DNA of 34,059 bases from Bacteroidales bacterium (GCA_012719495.1 JAAYAG010000019.1:1-34059), one strand, 5' to 3'; shown: positions 23,787 to 33,336, numbered from the stretch's first letter. The notes: generated from the sequence alone by a model not told the origin. Translations and numbers: made by a program.

Positions 23787-26700
23787 ATGACACCACACGT
23801 TATTTACTCTATATATGGCGATCATCAGGGAGTTACCGAAATCAGGCAATTGCTTTCTTCCGATAAACCAGCCACCATTCAACTCAAAGGAGTTGTTGGT
23901 TCGGCTGCGGCATTCATCATTGCTGCTCTTTTTGATAAAATAAACCGGCCTATCCTTTTTTGTTTGAACGATCGCGAAGAGTCGGCCTATTTTTACGACG
24001 ACCTTTCACTAATGCTCTCCGAAGAAAATGTTGTGTATTTTCCTTCGTCGTATAAACGTGCTGCACGATACGGAAAGCCAGATCACGAGAGTATTATTAA
24101 GCGGACTGAAGCACTTAATAGAATTTCAGAAAACCAGCGATGTGTTGTGGTTACATACCCCGATGCCCTCGCTGAAAAAGTCATTTCAAGAGAAGCATTG
24201 ATTTCGAACACGTTGAAAATATCGGTTGGAGATAAACTTTCGCCGGAATTTATTAGCGATGTCCTTGCCGAATATGGCTTCGAACGGGTTGATTTTGTTT
24301 ACGAACCCGGACAATATTCTGTCCGCGGTGGCATTACCGATATCTTTTCCTATGCGTCAGATGAGCCTTTCAGAATCGATTTCTTTGGAAACGAAGTGGA
24401 ATCGATCCGCAATTTCTCAATCGATACTCAGCTTTCATCCCAACGACTTTCGTCGATAGCCATTATTCCCAACATTCAGCAGTCGATAAAAGAAGAAAAA
24501 AGGATAGAAATAACAAATTACATTCCAACAGACTATGTATTAGTATTTAAAGATTCAGAATATGCCCGATTTGAGATCGACAAAATATACAATGAAACCG
24601 AAAGTTTCTTTTTGGGTTCCCAAAGCAGTGAAAATGCCGAAGAAGTTCCTTCGCCTGAATTGCTGATTGACGGAACAACATTTTTTGCGCAATCAAAAGC
24701 TTTTCATTTCATAGAATTGGGGACTTCTCATCACCCCAAAGAATTCCATATTGTGCAGTTCGGTACAGTACCCCAACCCCGGTTCAACAAAAATTTCGAT
24801 TTATTAGCACAAGAGCTAAAACTTAACTGGTCGAACGGATACCAGAATTTCATCTTATCGAACAACGAAAAACAAATTGAACGTTTACAAGCCATTTTTG
24901 ACGACAAGGCTTTAAATGTTCGGTTTACCCCTCTGAATTTCACCATCAATGAAGGGTTTATCGATCGCGAACTGAAAATAGCTTTTTATACCGACCACCA
25001 ATTGTTTGAGCGGTACCACCGGTATAAAATGCAAACCAAGCAGCAAGCCCGCGAGTCGATCACAATTAAAGAACTGAACAAACTGCACCAAGGCGATTAT
25101 GTGGTGCACATCGATCATGGCATTGGAAAATTTGCCGGCCTTGTAAAAACCGAGGTCAATGGAAAAACCCAGGAAGCTATTCGATTGGTATACAAAGACA
25201 ACGATTCTCTACTAGTGAGCTTGCACTCGCTTCACCGCATCTCAAAATACAAAGGCAAAGATGGCACAGAGCCGAACCTGAACAAGTTAGGCACCGGAGC
25301 TTGGCAAAAGATAAAAGCCCGTGCCAAGAGTAAGGTTAAAGACATTGCCAAAGAACTCATCGCACTTTATGCCGAACGCCTTAAAGAACGTGGGTTTGCA
25401 TTTTCGGCCGACACTTATTTACAGCAGGAATTGGAAGCCTCATTTATTTACGAAGATACTCCTGACCAACTAAAAGCCACACAAGCTGTTAAAGAAGATA
25501 TGGAACGACTGATGCCCATGGACCGGTTGGTTTGTGGCGACGTTGGCTTCGGTAAAACCGAAGTGGCCATTCGTGCAGCCTTTAAAGCAGCGACCGACAG
25601 TAAACAAGTTGCAGTACTAGTACCCACCACCATATTGGCATTTCAACATTACAAAACATTTTCCGAAAGACTAAAAGACTTTCCGGTAAAAATTGGATAC
25701 ATAAGCCGCTTACGCAACAGTGCCGACACCGCTAAAACCCTGAAAGAACTTTCCGAAGGGAAAATTGACATAGTGATTGGTACCCACCGGCTGGTTGGCA
25801 AGGATGTTAAATTCAAAGATCTGGGATTGCTAATTGTTGACGAAGAACAGAAATTTGGCGTCTCGGTAAAAGAAAAGCTGAAACAACTGAAAATTAATGT
25901 CGATACGCTGACCCTTACGGCTACGCCGATACCCCGTACATTGCAATTCTCGCTTATGGGCGCGCGCGACCTTTCTATAATTCAAACCCCGCCACCAAAC
26001 CGTTATCCCATTGTGACAGAAATACATGGATTTAACGAAGCAATCATTCGCGAAGCCATAAACTATGAAGTAGACCGAGGCGGACAAGTCTTTTTCATCC
26101 ATAACAGGGTACAGAATATTCACGAAATTGAAGCGTTTGTGCGCCGTGCATGCCCCGATGTGAAGACCATTGTTGGACATGGCCAGATGGATGGTGAAAA
26201 ACTTGAAAAAATAATGCTCGATTTCATCAATGGCGAATACGATGTACTGATAGCCACAACAATCATTGAATCGGGACTCGACATTCCGAATGCCAATACC
26301 ATTATAATTAACCATGCACAAAGCTTTGGACTGAGTGATCTTCACCAGCTGCGAGGGCGAGTAGGCCGCTCGAACAAGAAAGCATTCTGCTATCTGCTGT
26401 CCCCCCCAATGAACACCCTCACACAGGAAGCCCAACGAAGACTAAGGGCCATAGAAGAATTTTCGGAACTGGGAAGCGGGTTCAATATTGCCATGCGCGA
26501 CCTTGACATACGCGGAGCCGGAAACTTGCTGGGAGGAGAACAAAGCGGGTTTATTGCCGACATAGGTTTCGAAACCTATCACCGCATTCTCGACGAGGCT
26601 GTTCAAGAGCTCAAACAAGAAGAATTCAGGGATGTTTTTGCCCAACGCGATTCTGACAAAGCTGCTAAGGCATTTTTAAATACCCGTTTTGTAACCGACT

Positions 26701-27149
26701 GTAATGTAGAAACCGACATGGAAATGCGCCTGCCTGAAAGCTATGTAAACAGCATTTCGGAACGGATGTCGTTGTACCGCGAGCTGGATAATATTGAAAA
26801 TGAAGAAGAACTGTCGCGCTACGAGAACATGCTCACCGACCGCTTTGGAAAAATACCCGACCCCGCACAACAGTTGCTTCAGGTGGTTCGGCTAAGGTGG
26901 ATAGCGATTGATTTAGGCATGGAGCGTATTATCCTGAAAAATGGGAAAATGATATGCCACTTCATTGCCAATCAACAATCGCCATATTACCAATCGCCCA
27001 CCTTTTCGGAAATTTTGTTATGGCTACAGCGCAACCCTGAAAAGTGCAAAATGAAAGAAGAAAAAGACAAGCTCAGTATGTCATTCGAAAAAGTTAAAAG
27101 TGTTTCGCAGGCTTATCAGCTTCTTCAAAATATAAATGAAAAACATTAA
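23787..27149 (+). CDS. mfd: Transcription-repair coupling factor
   Basis: Superfamily 2 DNA translocase that removes stalled RNA polymerase from lesions and recruits UvrA. This form has 1120 residues. A UvrB-like N-terminal module covers about 1-350. The RNA polymerase-interaction domain of CarD type starts at about 432 (GDYVVHIDHGIGKFAGL). The translocase follows with Walker A GDVGFGKTE at about 584, DEEQ at about 685 (VDEEQKFGV), TATPIPRTL, and GRVGRS at about 856. A TRCF C-terminal domain ends the protein. I start at the ATG at 23787 (MTPHVIYSIYG); a TTG four codons earlier is within the predicted promoter. It is a single gene, convergent with the receiver-PPDK gene with a 109-bp gap. Confidence 0.96.
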   Translation: MTPHVIYSIYGDHQGVTEIRQLLSSDKPATIQLKGVVGSAAAFIIAALFDKINRPILFCLNDREESAYFYDDLSLMLSEENVVYFPSSYKRAARYGKPDHESIIKRTEALNRISENQRCVVVTYPDALAEKVISREALISNTLKISVGDKLSPEFISDVLAEYGFERVDFVYEPGQYSVRGGITDIFSYASDEPFRIDFFGNEVESIRNFSIDTQLSSQRLSSIAIIPNIQQSIKEEKRIEITNYIPTDYVLVFKDSEYARFEIDKIYNETESFFLGSQSSENAEEVPSPELLIDGTTFFAQSKAFHFIELGTSHHPKEFHIVQFGTVPQPRFNKNFDLLAQELKLNWSNGYQNFILSNNEKQIERLQAIFDDKALNVRFTPLNFTINEGFIDRELKIAFYTDHQLFERYHRYKMQTKQQARESITIKELNKLHQGDYVVHIDHGIGKFAGLVKTEVNGKTQEAIRLVYKDNDSLLVSLHSLHRISKYKGKDGTEPNLNKLGTGAWQKIKARAKSKVKDIAKELIALYAERLKERGFAFSADTYLQQELEASFIYEDTPDQLKATQAVKEDMERLMPMDRLVCGDVGFGKTEVAIRAAFKAATDSKQVAVLVPTTILAFQHYKTFSERLKDFPVKIGYISRLRNSADTAKTLKELSEGKIDIVIGTHRLVGKDVKFKDLGLLIVDEEQKFGVSVKEKLKQLKINVDTLTLTATPIPRTLQFSLMGARDLSIIQTPPPNRYPIVTEIHGFNEAIIREAINYEVDRGGQVFFIHNRVQNIHEIEAFVRRACPDVKTIVGHGQMDGEKLEKIMLDFINGEYDVLIATTIIESGLDIPNANTIIINHAQSFGLSDLHQLRGRVGRSNKKAFCYLLSPPMNTLTQEAQRRLRAIEEFSELGSGFNIAMRDLDIRGAGNLLGGEQSGFIADIGFETYHRILDEAVQELKQEEFRDVFAQRDSDKAAKAFLNTRFVTDCNVETDMEMRLPESYVNSISERMSLYRELDNIENEEELSRYENMLTDRFGKIPDPAQQLLQVVRLRWIAIDLGMERIILKNGKMICHFIANQQSPYYQSPTFSEILLWLQRNPEKCKMKEEKDKLSMSFEKVKSVSQAYQLLQNINEKH

Positions 27150-27258
27150 CAACCCACAAGTATTCAATGCACAACAAATTTTGTCTTTAAAGGAATAAAG
27201 CCATCAAACTACAAACAATAAAGTCAGGTGCAGGGAAAAAGCGTCAGAAAATAAACAA

Positions 27259-30246
27259 CTAATCAGGCAATTTAATCAAAGCTACCCGCTGCTTTCCATC
27301 CATAAGCACTGAAACCGGACGCGGAAAGCGCACATGGCGCAGAAAATTGGTACGACGCACCACGGGAAATTTCTTTAGCTCTTCAATATTAATATAAGCT
27401 TCATTAGAATTAAAAGGAACAGAGAAATAGCCCACATTCATTGACGTTACATTGTGAAAAAAATGAGACCCCAACGAAGCATCAAGGGGAAAATCTTCGA
27501 GCCCCATTTCAACAATAACACGGGCATTCGAAATTTGCGACCATGTTACCGGTATCCCAGTAAACGGGTCGCGAGTGCCCCAACGCCCTGGTCCAATCAA
27601 AATATACTCTTTACCTTCGTTAACCAGCATTTCGTTGAACTGTGCCAGTTCTGCAGCAATTTCTTTTGTGCGCGTCCGGTCAAAGCCGGCAACATCAACA
27701 TATATCACATCGCGCAAATGATCAATAACTCCGTTTCCCATACCCCGAGTAGCATATAGGAGAGAGTCGTTTGGGTTACCCTTGTCAATGACCACCTCAT
27801 TAGCTTCCTCACGACGAATAAGCGGCTTTATCTGAAGCAGATACAATGTTGGCAACCCATTTTCAGGTGCAGGGGAAAGGTCTACTGCATATTCCATTTC
27901 TACCGGCGCTCCCATAGCTTCGCGAAAAATACGCAATAATAGATGGAGTGAATCGGCCAAAGGGATCGAACTATATTTCAGTATGTTGGCAAAATCTACA
28001 ACCCTTGGCCCCTTTAAAGCTACTCCTGGAACTAAACAATCATTCTCGTAGTCGTAGGTCGAAAGACAAAAGTTCATCGTTCCATTTTTGTCTATTTCTT
28101 TAACCTTTAACTTCTTTATTGCAGCCAACTCACCTTCATTTTTCAGATCAAAATGAGAATGTTCCAAATTGAGGGCATATAACTCAGTTTGAGTATCGCG
28201 CAAAAGATCCTTTACCCCGCCCGGATTGATTGAAGGGTAACGCGGACAAAAGCGAAAGGATTTCTCGCCCCCAACCACATACATACCAAAGCCCACACAA
28301 GCTACCGAATATCCGTCAGACGGCTCCATATACGAAACCGGATAATAGTTAAACGACTGTGCAACTCCACTAATATGAGGGAAAAACAAATTTCCAAAAT
28401 GCTCACCTACTGCTTCTTGAATAATTACAGCCATTTTTTCTTCTTCTACCTTGTAGTTCACGGCATTGAAATAGTTACGTGCTGTGGCAGCAAAAGTAGA
28501 GGCATAAACCAATTTGATGGCATCTTTTAATTGTTCGAGACGAATGTTTATATCAGGACTGTTGTTGGGCAAAATATAAGTATTATAAACCCCCGCGAAA
28601 GGCTGCAGCAACGAATCCTCAAAAAGACCTGATGACCTGACCGCCAATGGATTACGCATAGTCACCAAATACTGAAACAAGCGTTCGTTGAGCTGCTCAC
28701 TTATTTTACCTTTTATAAACAATTCGTTTACTGAATCATAGTGTTGCTCAACAATTACTTTATTGTACAAATCGTTACTTTCGATAAACGCGTCGAATTC
28801 GTGTACGCCAATGATGGCTGTTGGCGGGATACGAATATTTATTTTAGGTATAATTTTCTTAAAATCAATACTTTCAATAAAATTAGAAATAAAAGCCAAT
28901 CCACGTCCTTTTCCCCCAAGTGAGCCTTTACTAAGCCGAATAATATACCGGTTACCCGCAACAAGTGCTGGGTCAAAATTAACAATACGCCCGCTGAGTT
29001 GCTGCATTCTGATTTTGTCGAAGACCTTAAGGATGAACTCTCTCAAGTCTTGCTTCTGTTCGAACTCATCAACCTGGGTTACCTTGAGCCTTTCGGCCAT
29101 ATTAATTTCACCACGCGCCATAAGCCATGTTGAAAAAGCATTTTCCCGTCCATGAAAGATGAGCGACTCGATAGGGATTTTTTTCATCAACTCCTGAAAT
29201 TCATGCAACGTAGAAGCTTCAGCGATTTTCGTCCCATCGGGCATAAAAAATTCAAAATTGCCAAACCCAAGCCTGCGATGGATAAAACTTAATATGTCTT
29301 TTGAAAGGGTATCAGAATTTTTATTGATGAAATCGGCGCCAATTTGTTCAGCCAGAACCAGATTGTGAACATCGTGCGATTGTAAAAGTAACGGAATCGG
29401 AAAACGAAGGTTTGCTTTCACATAGTGAAGCAATTCAATACCCGAATCGTGATTGTCGTCGCCTTCTTTGGCAAATTTCACATCGCTGATCACACAAAGC
29501 AGATTGTCTTTATACCGATCTACCAATGCAATTGCCTCCTCTAAATTACTCACCAACAATATTTTAGGACGGGCACGCATTTTCAGTATCATGTGTAACT
29601 CGTCGGCCGAATCATCAGAAACAAGGTTTTGTGTCTGCAGCATTATATTGGAATATAACACTGGCAAATAGCGCGAATAATATTTCACCGAGTCTTCAAC
29701 CAATAATATCACCCGTACATTACCTACCTGAATATCCCGTGCCACATTCTTCTTGTCTTCAATGTATTTTATCATGGCCAGGAAAATGGTTGTGTTGCCA
29801 TTCCACACAAAAACGCGATCGATACAGTCAAGTTTTTCAGCCGCCTTGGTAAAAAATGAAAGATCGTAATTGTTGTTGACAAGCAATAATATAGGAATAC
29901 GGGGTTTTACTTCGAAGAGTTTTTCTGCGGTAAGAATCGGCGATTGGCGATCGACGCCAGCCATGATTATTATAAGATCGAAATGCTTTGACCGCAACAC
30001 ATCTACTGCTTCAGAGAGCGTTGACACACTGGTAAAACGCGGAGCCGAATAAAGATTAAGCTGCAGGTATTCGCCAAATATCTTGTCAGAAAATTGCCCT
30101 TCGCGAACAATAGAGTAAGCATCGTAGCGAGTGGCAACCAACAAAATTTCCTTCACTTTTGAAGGCATCAATTCCTGAAAAATATCGCGGTCGTTTTTCC
30201 TTTTTTCAAGAATTGACGACAAGGAAACGGTATTAATATCTACCAT
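27259..30246 (-). CDS. Receiver-receiver-PPDK/PEP-synthase ATP-grasp fusion protein
   Basis: A 995-residue cytoplasmic protein. Residues about 30-165 resemble a receiver fold but have Met at the phospho-acceptor position (FDLIIIMAGVD), so it is a pseudo-receiver. About 175-325 is a second receiver with acidic residues E184-D185 (LLVEDS), candidate acceptor D255 (VISDVKFAKEG), S290 and K309, plus an insertion before the acceptor strand. After a helical linker comes a PPDK/PEP-synthase N-terminal ATP-binding domain from about 435, with SLGGKGRGLAF (442-452) and AVRSSGLFEDS (535-545) motifs, ending near YLLQIKPLIRRE. The last 150-odd residues (GPGRWGTRDPFTG region) are unfamiliar. The phosphohistidine swivel domain and PEP-binding barrel are absent, so PEP synthesis is unlikely. 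Start is the ATG at 30246; the frame extends to 30300. Confidence 0.75.
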   Translation of the reverse strand: MVDINTVSLSSILEKRKNDRDIFQELMPSKVKEILLVATRYDAYSIVREGQFSDKIFGEYLQLNLYSAPRFTSVSTLSEAVDVLRSKHFDLIIIMAGVDRQSPILTAEKLFEVKPRIPILLLVNNNYDLSFFTKAAEKLDCIDRVFVWNGNTTIFLAMIKYIEDKKNVARDIQVGNVRVILLVEDSVKYYSRYLPVLYSNIMLQTQNLVSDDSADELHMILKMRARPKILLVSNLEEAIALVDRYKDNLLCVISDVKFAKEGDDNHDSGIELLHYVKANLRFPIPLLLQSHDVHNLVLAEQIGADFINKNSDTLSKDILSFIHRRLGFGNFEFFMPDGTKIAEASTLHEFQELMKKIPIESLIFHGRENAFSTWLMARGEINMAERLKVTQVDEFEQKQDLREFILKVFDKIRMQQLSGRIVNFDPALVAGNRYIIRLSKGSLGGKGRGLAFISNFIESIDFKKIIPKINIRIPPTAIIGVHEFDAFIESNDLYNKVIVEQHYDSVNELFIKGKISEQLNERLFQYLVTMRNPLAVRSSGLFEDSLLQPFAGVYNTYILPNNSPDINIRLEQLKDAIKLVYASTFAATARNYFNAVNYKVEEEKMAVIIQEAVGEHFGNLFFPHISGVAQSFNYYPVSYMEPSDGYSVACVGFGMYVVGGEKSFRFCPRYPSINPGGVKDLLRDTQTELYALNLEHSHFDLKNEGELAAIKKLKVKEIDKNGTMNFCLSTYDYENDCLVPGVALKGPRVVDFANILKYSSIPLADSLHLLLRIFREAMGAPVEMEYAVDLSPAPENGLPTLYLLQIKPLIRREEANEVVIDKGNPNDSLLYATRGMGNGVIDHLRDVIYVDVAGFDRTRTKEIAAELAQFNEMLVNEGKEYILIGPGRWGTRDPFTGIPVTWSQISNARVIVEMGLEDFPLDASLGSHFFHNVTSMNVGYFSVPFNSNEAYINIEELKKFPVVRRTNFLRHVRFPRPVSVLMDGKQRVALIKLPD

Positions 30247-30273
30247 AAAAATGCAGCATAAAACATAGTCAAA

Positions 30274-30301
30274 CAAAATTAGGAAAAAGAGGTCGCCCAA
30301 A
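30274..30301 (-). promoter_or_regulatory. Possible promoter of the receiver-PPDK gene
   Basis: Minus-strand TAATTTTG at 30281-30274 matches TAnnTTTG exactly, with TTTG at 30301-30298 upstream. The spacer is 16 nt, shorter than the usual 19-21. The predicted start leaves a leader of about 20 nt before the ATG at 30246 and supports that start over the one at 30300. Confidence 0.4.
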
Positions 30302-30390
30302 TCACGAAAAGGGAAATAAAAAACAAAAAAACGTACGGCTGGTGAAAAATAAAACGAATCAAAAGTGTGAAACTATGCTAAAGGGAGCCA

Positions 30391-30420
30391 TTGGTAACGC
30401 AAGTAAATCGTTTAAATTTG
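30391..30420 (+). promoter_or_regulatory. Bacteroidota-type promoter for the lipoprotein gene
   Basis: TTG at 30391-30393, a 19-nt spacer, and TAAATTTG at 30413-30420 fit the consensus well. Predicted transcription start is near 30426, giving a leader of about 74 nt before the ATG at 30500. Confidence 0.55.
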
Positions 30421-30499
30421 TATTTTTACGGCCCGGCTTCAAAGTTTTTTTAGTATTATCTTTAAGATCAATTCATTCAGTGAACAGTAAAAAGAAACC

Positions 30500-31048
30500 A
30501 TGATACGCAAAATAACCGGTTTGATACTCATTCTTGGCCTACTTACCGCTTGTAACGAAACAAGCGAAACAATACACAGTCATGCTAACAAAGCTTACAC
30601 CAAAGCAATAGCCGATTCGCTTGCTTTCAGGATAGAAATTCCCGGAGATGAAATCCAACTAAAAGCAAAAATTAAAATCATTGAAGGGAATTTCCAGTTG
30701 ACTATGAAATATCCAGCCGCCCCTACTACTCCTGACTCTTTGGCCATTACTCACGATACCACAGCTATAAGTATCGACACTTTTCAGATTGTATTCGACT
30801 CCATGCTTCAGCCTGTTGATACCTTATATTTCACTATCGACACAATAAAAATCACCATTGACACAACACGTATTCCTCCACCGTTACGCGTTCTCTATGA
30901 CACCTTACTTTCTTCGCCTGGCACACACCAGATAACAAAAAAATTCGACCGGGTTTTGGGTACATGGGAACTTAAATGCAATGCAGAAAAAACTGAGACC
31001 AACGAACCAGAAGGTAGTTTCGACATACAAGTGAGCTATTTTAACTAA
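30500..31048 (+). CDS. Lipoprotein with Asp-Thr-rich beta repeats, unknown function
   Basis: A 182-residue protein with a clear lipoprotein signal: basic start MIRK, hydrophobic LILILGLL and lipobox LTAC (Cys18). The mature part is Thr/Ile/Asp-rich. From about 75 to 125 it repeats a short pattern of alternating hydrophobic and polar residues around 'DT' (for example HDTTAISIDTFQIVFDS and FTIDTIKITIDTTRI), which should form beta strands. The end (GTWELKCNAEKTE ... GSFDIQVSYF) also looks beta-rich. I do not recognise a family. It precedes the CxxCxxCC protein by 72 bp and may be cotranscribed with it and pdxB, although nothing links their functions. Confidence 0.75.
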   Translation: MIRKITGLILILGLLTACNETSETIHSHANKAYTKAIADSLAFRIEIPGDEIQLKAKIKIIEGNFQLTMKYPAAPTTPDSLAITHDTTAISIDTFQIVFDSMLQPVDTLYFTIDTIKITIDTTRIPPPLRVLYDTLLSSPGTHQITKKFDRVLGTWELKCNAEKTETNEPEGSFDIQVSYFN

Positions 31049-31120
31049 TACCTTAAAAAGAAAGCACAAAAAACATTGTACTGTTCATTTTATTTTCAAT
31101 TTTCGCAAATAAAAAAAGAG

Positions 31121-31840
31121 ATGGAAGATCACGGCAATTACATAAAATTACTTGACGAGCAATTCTTTAATGACGGATATAAACTTTGTGACACCTTTTT
31201 ATTCGCCGGTTTCACTAAAGAAAATTTGTTTGCGGCACAAAAACAATTGTACAAAGTGATTGACGAGCTAAACAACGAATTCCTAAGCTTAGCGTCTAAA
31301 GAAGGAAAGCCCTCGGCATGTAAAATGGGTTGCTCCTACTGCTGCCACCAAACAGTGTTGGCTACCCCCTACGAACTCTTTTTTCTTGCCCAGTTTGTGA
31401 AAAACAAGTTCAGCGGGCAACAGCTCGATACAATTGTTCAACGAGCAAGCGCCAAAGCCTCAGTGACCTCGAAGCTTCCCCTTGAAAAACGTCTAAGGCA
31501 CAAACAACCCTGTCCGCTGCTCCACCCCGAGCAAGGATTTTGTCGCGCCTACCAAGCCCGCCCAATGGCTTGCCGCATCTACCTTTCGTCAGATGTAAAG
31601 AGCTGCCAAGCCGATCTGGAAACACCCAATGATGACTCTATTTTCCCACAGCTTTACGATATGCCGTTACATGCTGGCCGCATGATGAACGAAGGATTTC
31701 ATGCTCGGCTTAGATTAAACAGAAAAGACAATCTTCAGGCTTTCGAGAACACAATCGAAGAAGGTTTGCTCACCGCATTGAACGACAAAGCCATTGATGA
31801 GTGGATAGCCGGAAAAAGTGTTTTCAAAAAAATAAGCTAG
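31121..31840 (+). CDS. YkgJ-type CxxCxxCC zinc/iron-chelating cluster protein
   Basis: Cytoplasmic protein of 239 residues from the family that binds a metal through a cysteine cluster. The core CKMGCSYCCHQ (CxxxCxxCC) is near residue 67, and PCPLL, GFCRAYQARPMACRIY and SCQ further on supply the other conserved cysteines, matching the family's C-Rx-RP-xxC pattern. Its biochemical role is not established; metal chelation or a metal-dependent modification has been proposed for the family. I start at the ATG at 31121, preceded by AAAAAAAGAG; the open frame extends to a TTG at 31076 with Phe-rich residues unlikely to be translated. It is 55 bp upstream of pdxB. Confidence 0.82.
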   Translation: MEDHGNYIKLLDEQFFNDGYKLCDTFLFAGFTKENLFAAQKQLYKVIDELNNEFLSLASKEGKPSACKMGCSYCCHQTVLATPYELFFLAQFVKNKFSGQQLDTIVQRASAKASVTSKLPLEKRLRHKQPCPLLHPEQGFCRAYQARPMACRIYLSSDVKSCQADLETPNDDSIFPQLYDMPLHAGRMMNEGFHARLRLNRKDNLQAFENTIEEGLLTALNDKAIDEWIAGKSVFKKIS

Positions 31841-31895
31841 GCAACAAGAACAACTACAAAACTTTTCGACATACAAAACTGACAATAAGAATCAT

Positions 31896-33026
31896 ATGAA
31901 AGTAATAATCGACAATAAAATTCCCTACATAAAAGGAGCCTTGGAGCCTTTTGCCGAAGTGATTTATCTTGCGGGTAAAGATACCACCGCCGAAATTGTC
32001 AAAGATGCCGATGCAATTATTACGCGTACCCGAACAAAATGCAACGAAGAACTTCTTGCCGGGTCAACTGTAAAAATGATTGCAACCGCAACAATTGGCT
32101 ATGACCACATCGACACCAAATGGTGCGAAGCCAACGGAATTGAGTGGAAAAATGCACCCGGCTGCAACAGCTGGTCGGTAGTACAATATATAATGGCCGG
32201 ACTGCATACACTGGCACTCGAGAAGAAAATGAAACTTGAAGGAATGACCATTGGCATTATTGGCGCCGGAAACGTTGGCTCGAAAGTGGCAAAATATTGT
32301 CAACTTATCGGGATGAACGTGCTCGTTAACGACCCTCCCCGCCAGCGAAATGAAGGGAACGATGGATTTGTTTCACTAGAAGAAATTCAGGAAAAAGCTG
32401 AAATCATAACGATTCATACCCCGTTAACCTACGAAGGTGCAGATAAAACATTTCATCTGATTGATGAGAAATTTATCGATTCGTGCAGCCAAGACTTTTT
32501 TCTAATTAACGCGGCTCGTGGCGAAGTTGCAGATACACATGCGGTTCTTACCGCCTTGAAATTTGGTAAAATTAGAGAGGCCATAATCGACTGTTGGGAA
32601 AAAGAGCCCGAAATTGACTTGGATTTGCTGGAACATACTTTCATCTCGACACCTCACATTGCCGGGTATTCGCGCGACGGAAAAGCCAATGGTACAAGCA
32701 TGAGCATAAGGGAAATAAGTAAAAAATTCGGGCTTGGAATTGACAATTGGAAATGTAGCAATGTTGAGCTACCCGAAAAAACCCTTATCGAAATAGACGG
32801 GACAGGAAAAACTGATCAGGAAGTAATTGCTGAGGCCATATTGTTCACCTACCCAATTTTAGGAGACAGCAACAGGTTAAAATTCTATCCGCGTGCTTTC
32901 GAAAAACAACGCGGCGATTATCCTGTTCGAAGAGAATTTCCAAGTTTCACCATTCAAGCAAACAACATTGGCCCAAAGGTTAAAAACACACTCAAAGACC
33001 TTGGTTTTCAATTGAAAGAAAAATAA
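31896..33026 (+). CDS. pdxB: Erythronate-4-phosphate dehydrogenase
   Basis: Second step of the DXP-dependent pyridoxal phosphate pathway: oxidises 4-phosphoerythronate to 2-oxo-3-hydroxy-4-phosphobutanoate with a tightly bound NAD. The 376-residue length fits PdxB. The N-terminal MKVIIDNKIPYIKGALEPFAEV is diagnostic. The Rossmann motif GIIGAGNVGSKVA is near 125. The D-2-hydroxyacid dehydrogenase catalytic Arg (INAARGEVAD), Glu (DCWEKEPEID) and His (STPHIAGYSRDG) are present, as is the extra C-terminal dimerisation domain (LKFYPRAFEKQRGDYPVRREF). A terminator follows at 33048. Other pdx genes are not in the window. Confidence 0.95.
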   Translation: MKVIIDNKIPYIKGALEPFAEVIYLAGKDTTAEIVKDADAIITRTRTKCNEELLAGSTVKMIATATIGYDHIDTKWCEANGIEWKNAPGCNSWSVVQYIMAGLHTLALEKKMKLEGMTIGIIGAGNVGSKVAKYCQLIGMNVLVNDPPRQRNEGNDGFVSLEEIQEKAEIITIHTPLTYEGADKTFHLIDEKFIDSCSQDFFLINAARGEVADTHAVLTALKFGKIREAIIDCWEKEPEIDLDLLEHTFISTPHIAGYSRDGKANGTSMSIREISKKFGLGIDNWKCSNVELPEKTLIEIDGTGKTDQEVIAEAILFTYPILGDSNRLKFYPRAFEKQRGDYPVRREFPSFTIQANNIGPKVKNTLKDLGFQLKEK

Positions 33027-33336
33027 TCTATTGATAAGTAAAGAATCAAGAGACTGCCCATAAGGTGGTCTTTTTTTCTATCAAGATTGGTGCACTCAAA
33101 GATATAATAGTTCTTATACTGCAAAGAATTATGAAAAAAGACAACACATTATTACCTTATCTACCATCTAAGAGCATGATAAATGAAGCAACAAAATTCT
33201 TCGCAAAAAAGTAAACGCTTAACAAACAAAATTATAAGAACAGTTGTTTGATTGGGTATAAATCGTAAAGTTATTATCAATTTATTCACTTATTTTCATA
33301 ACTTTATCGTTCAAGTATAATTCAATAATTATTGCC
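33027..33336. other. Intergenic region after pdxB
   Basis: About 310 bp. It contains the pdxB terminator at the left. The rest is AT-rich, with only a 27-codon ORF at 33131 that I do not support, and no RNA gene visible. TTTG at 33247-33250 has no good TAnnTTTG partner, so the promoter of the downstream gene is unresolved. Confidence 0.5.
33048..33077 (+). terminator. Rho-independent terminator after pdxB
   Basis: AAGAGACTGCC at 33048-33058 pairs with GGTGGTCTTTT at 33064-33074 through a 5-nt loop, with G-U pairs, followed by T residues to 33077. It lies 21 bp after the pdxB stop. Confidence 0.65.

Noticed and set aside
25830-26435. 201-codon open frame antisense within mfd
   Set aside because: It lies wholly inside a well-supported mfd gene, and its residues (Cys, His, Tyr and Phe-rich) are typical of an antisense shadow frame.
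33131-33214. 27-codon ORF beginning MKKDNTLLPYL in the pdxB to DUF4468 gap
   Set aside because: Too short to distinguish from chance and no promoter or ribosome-binding site is evident.
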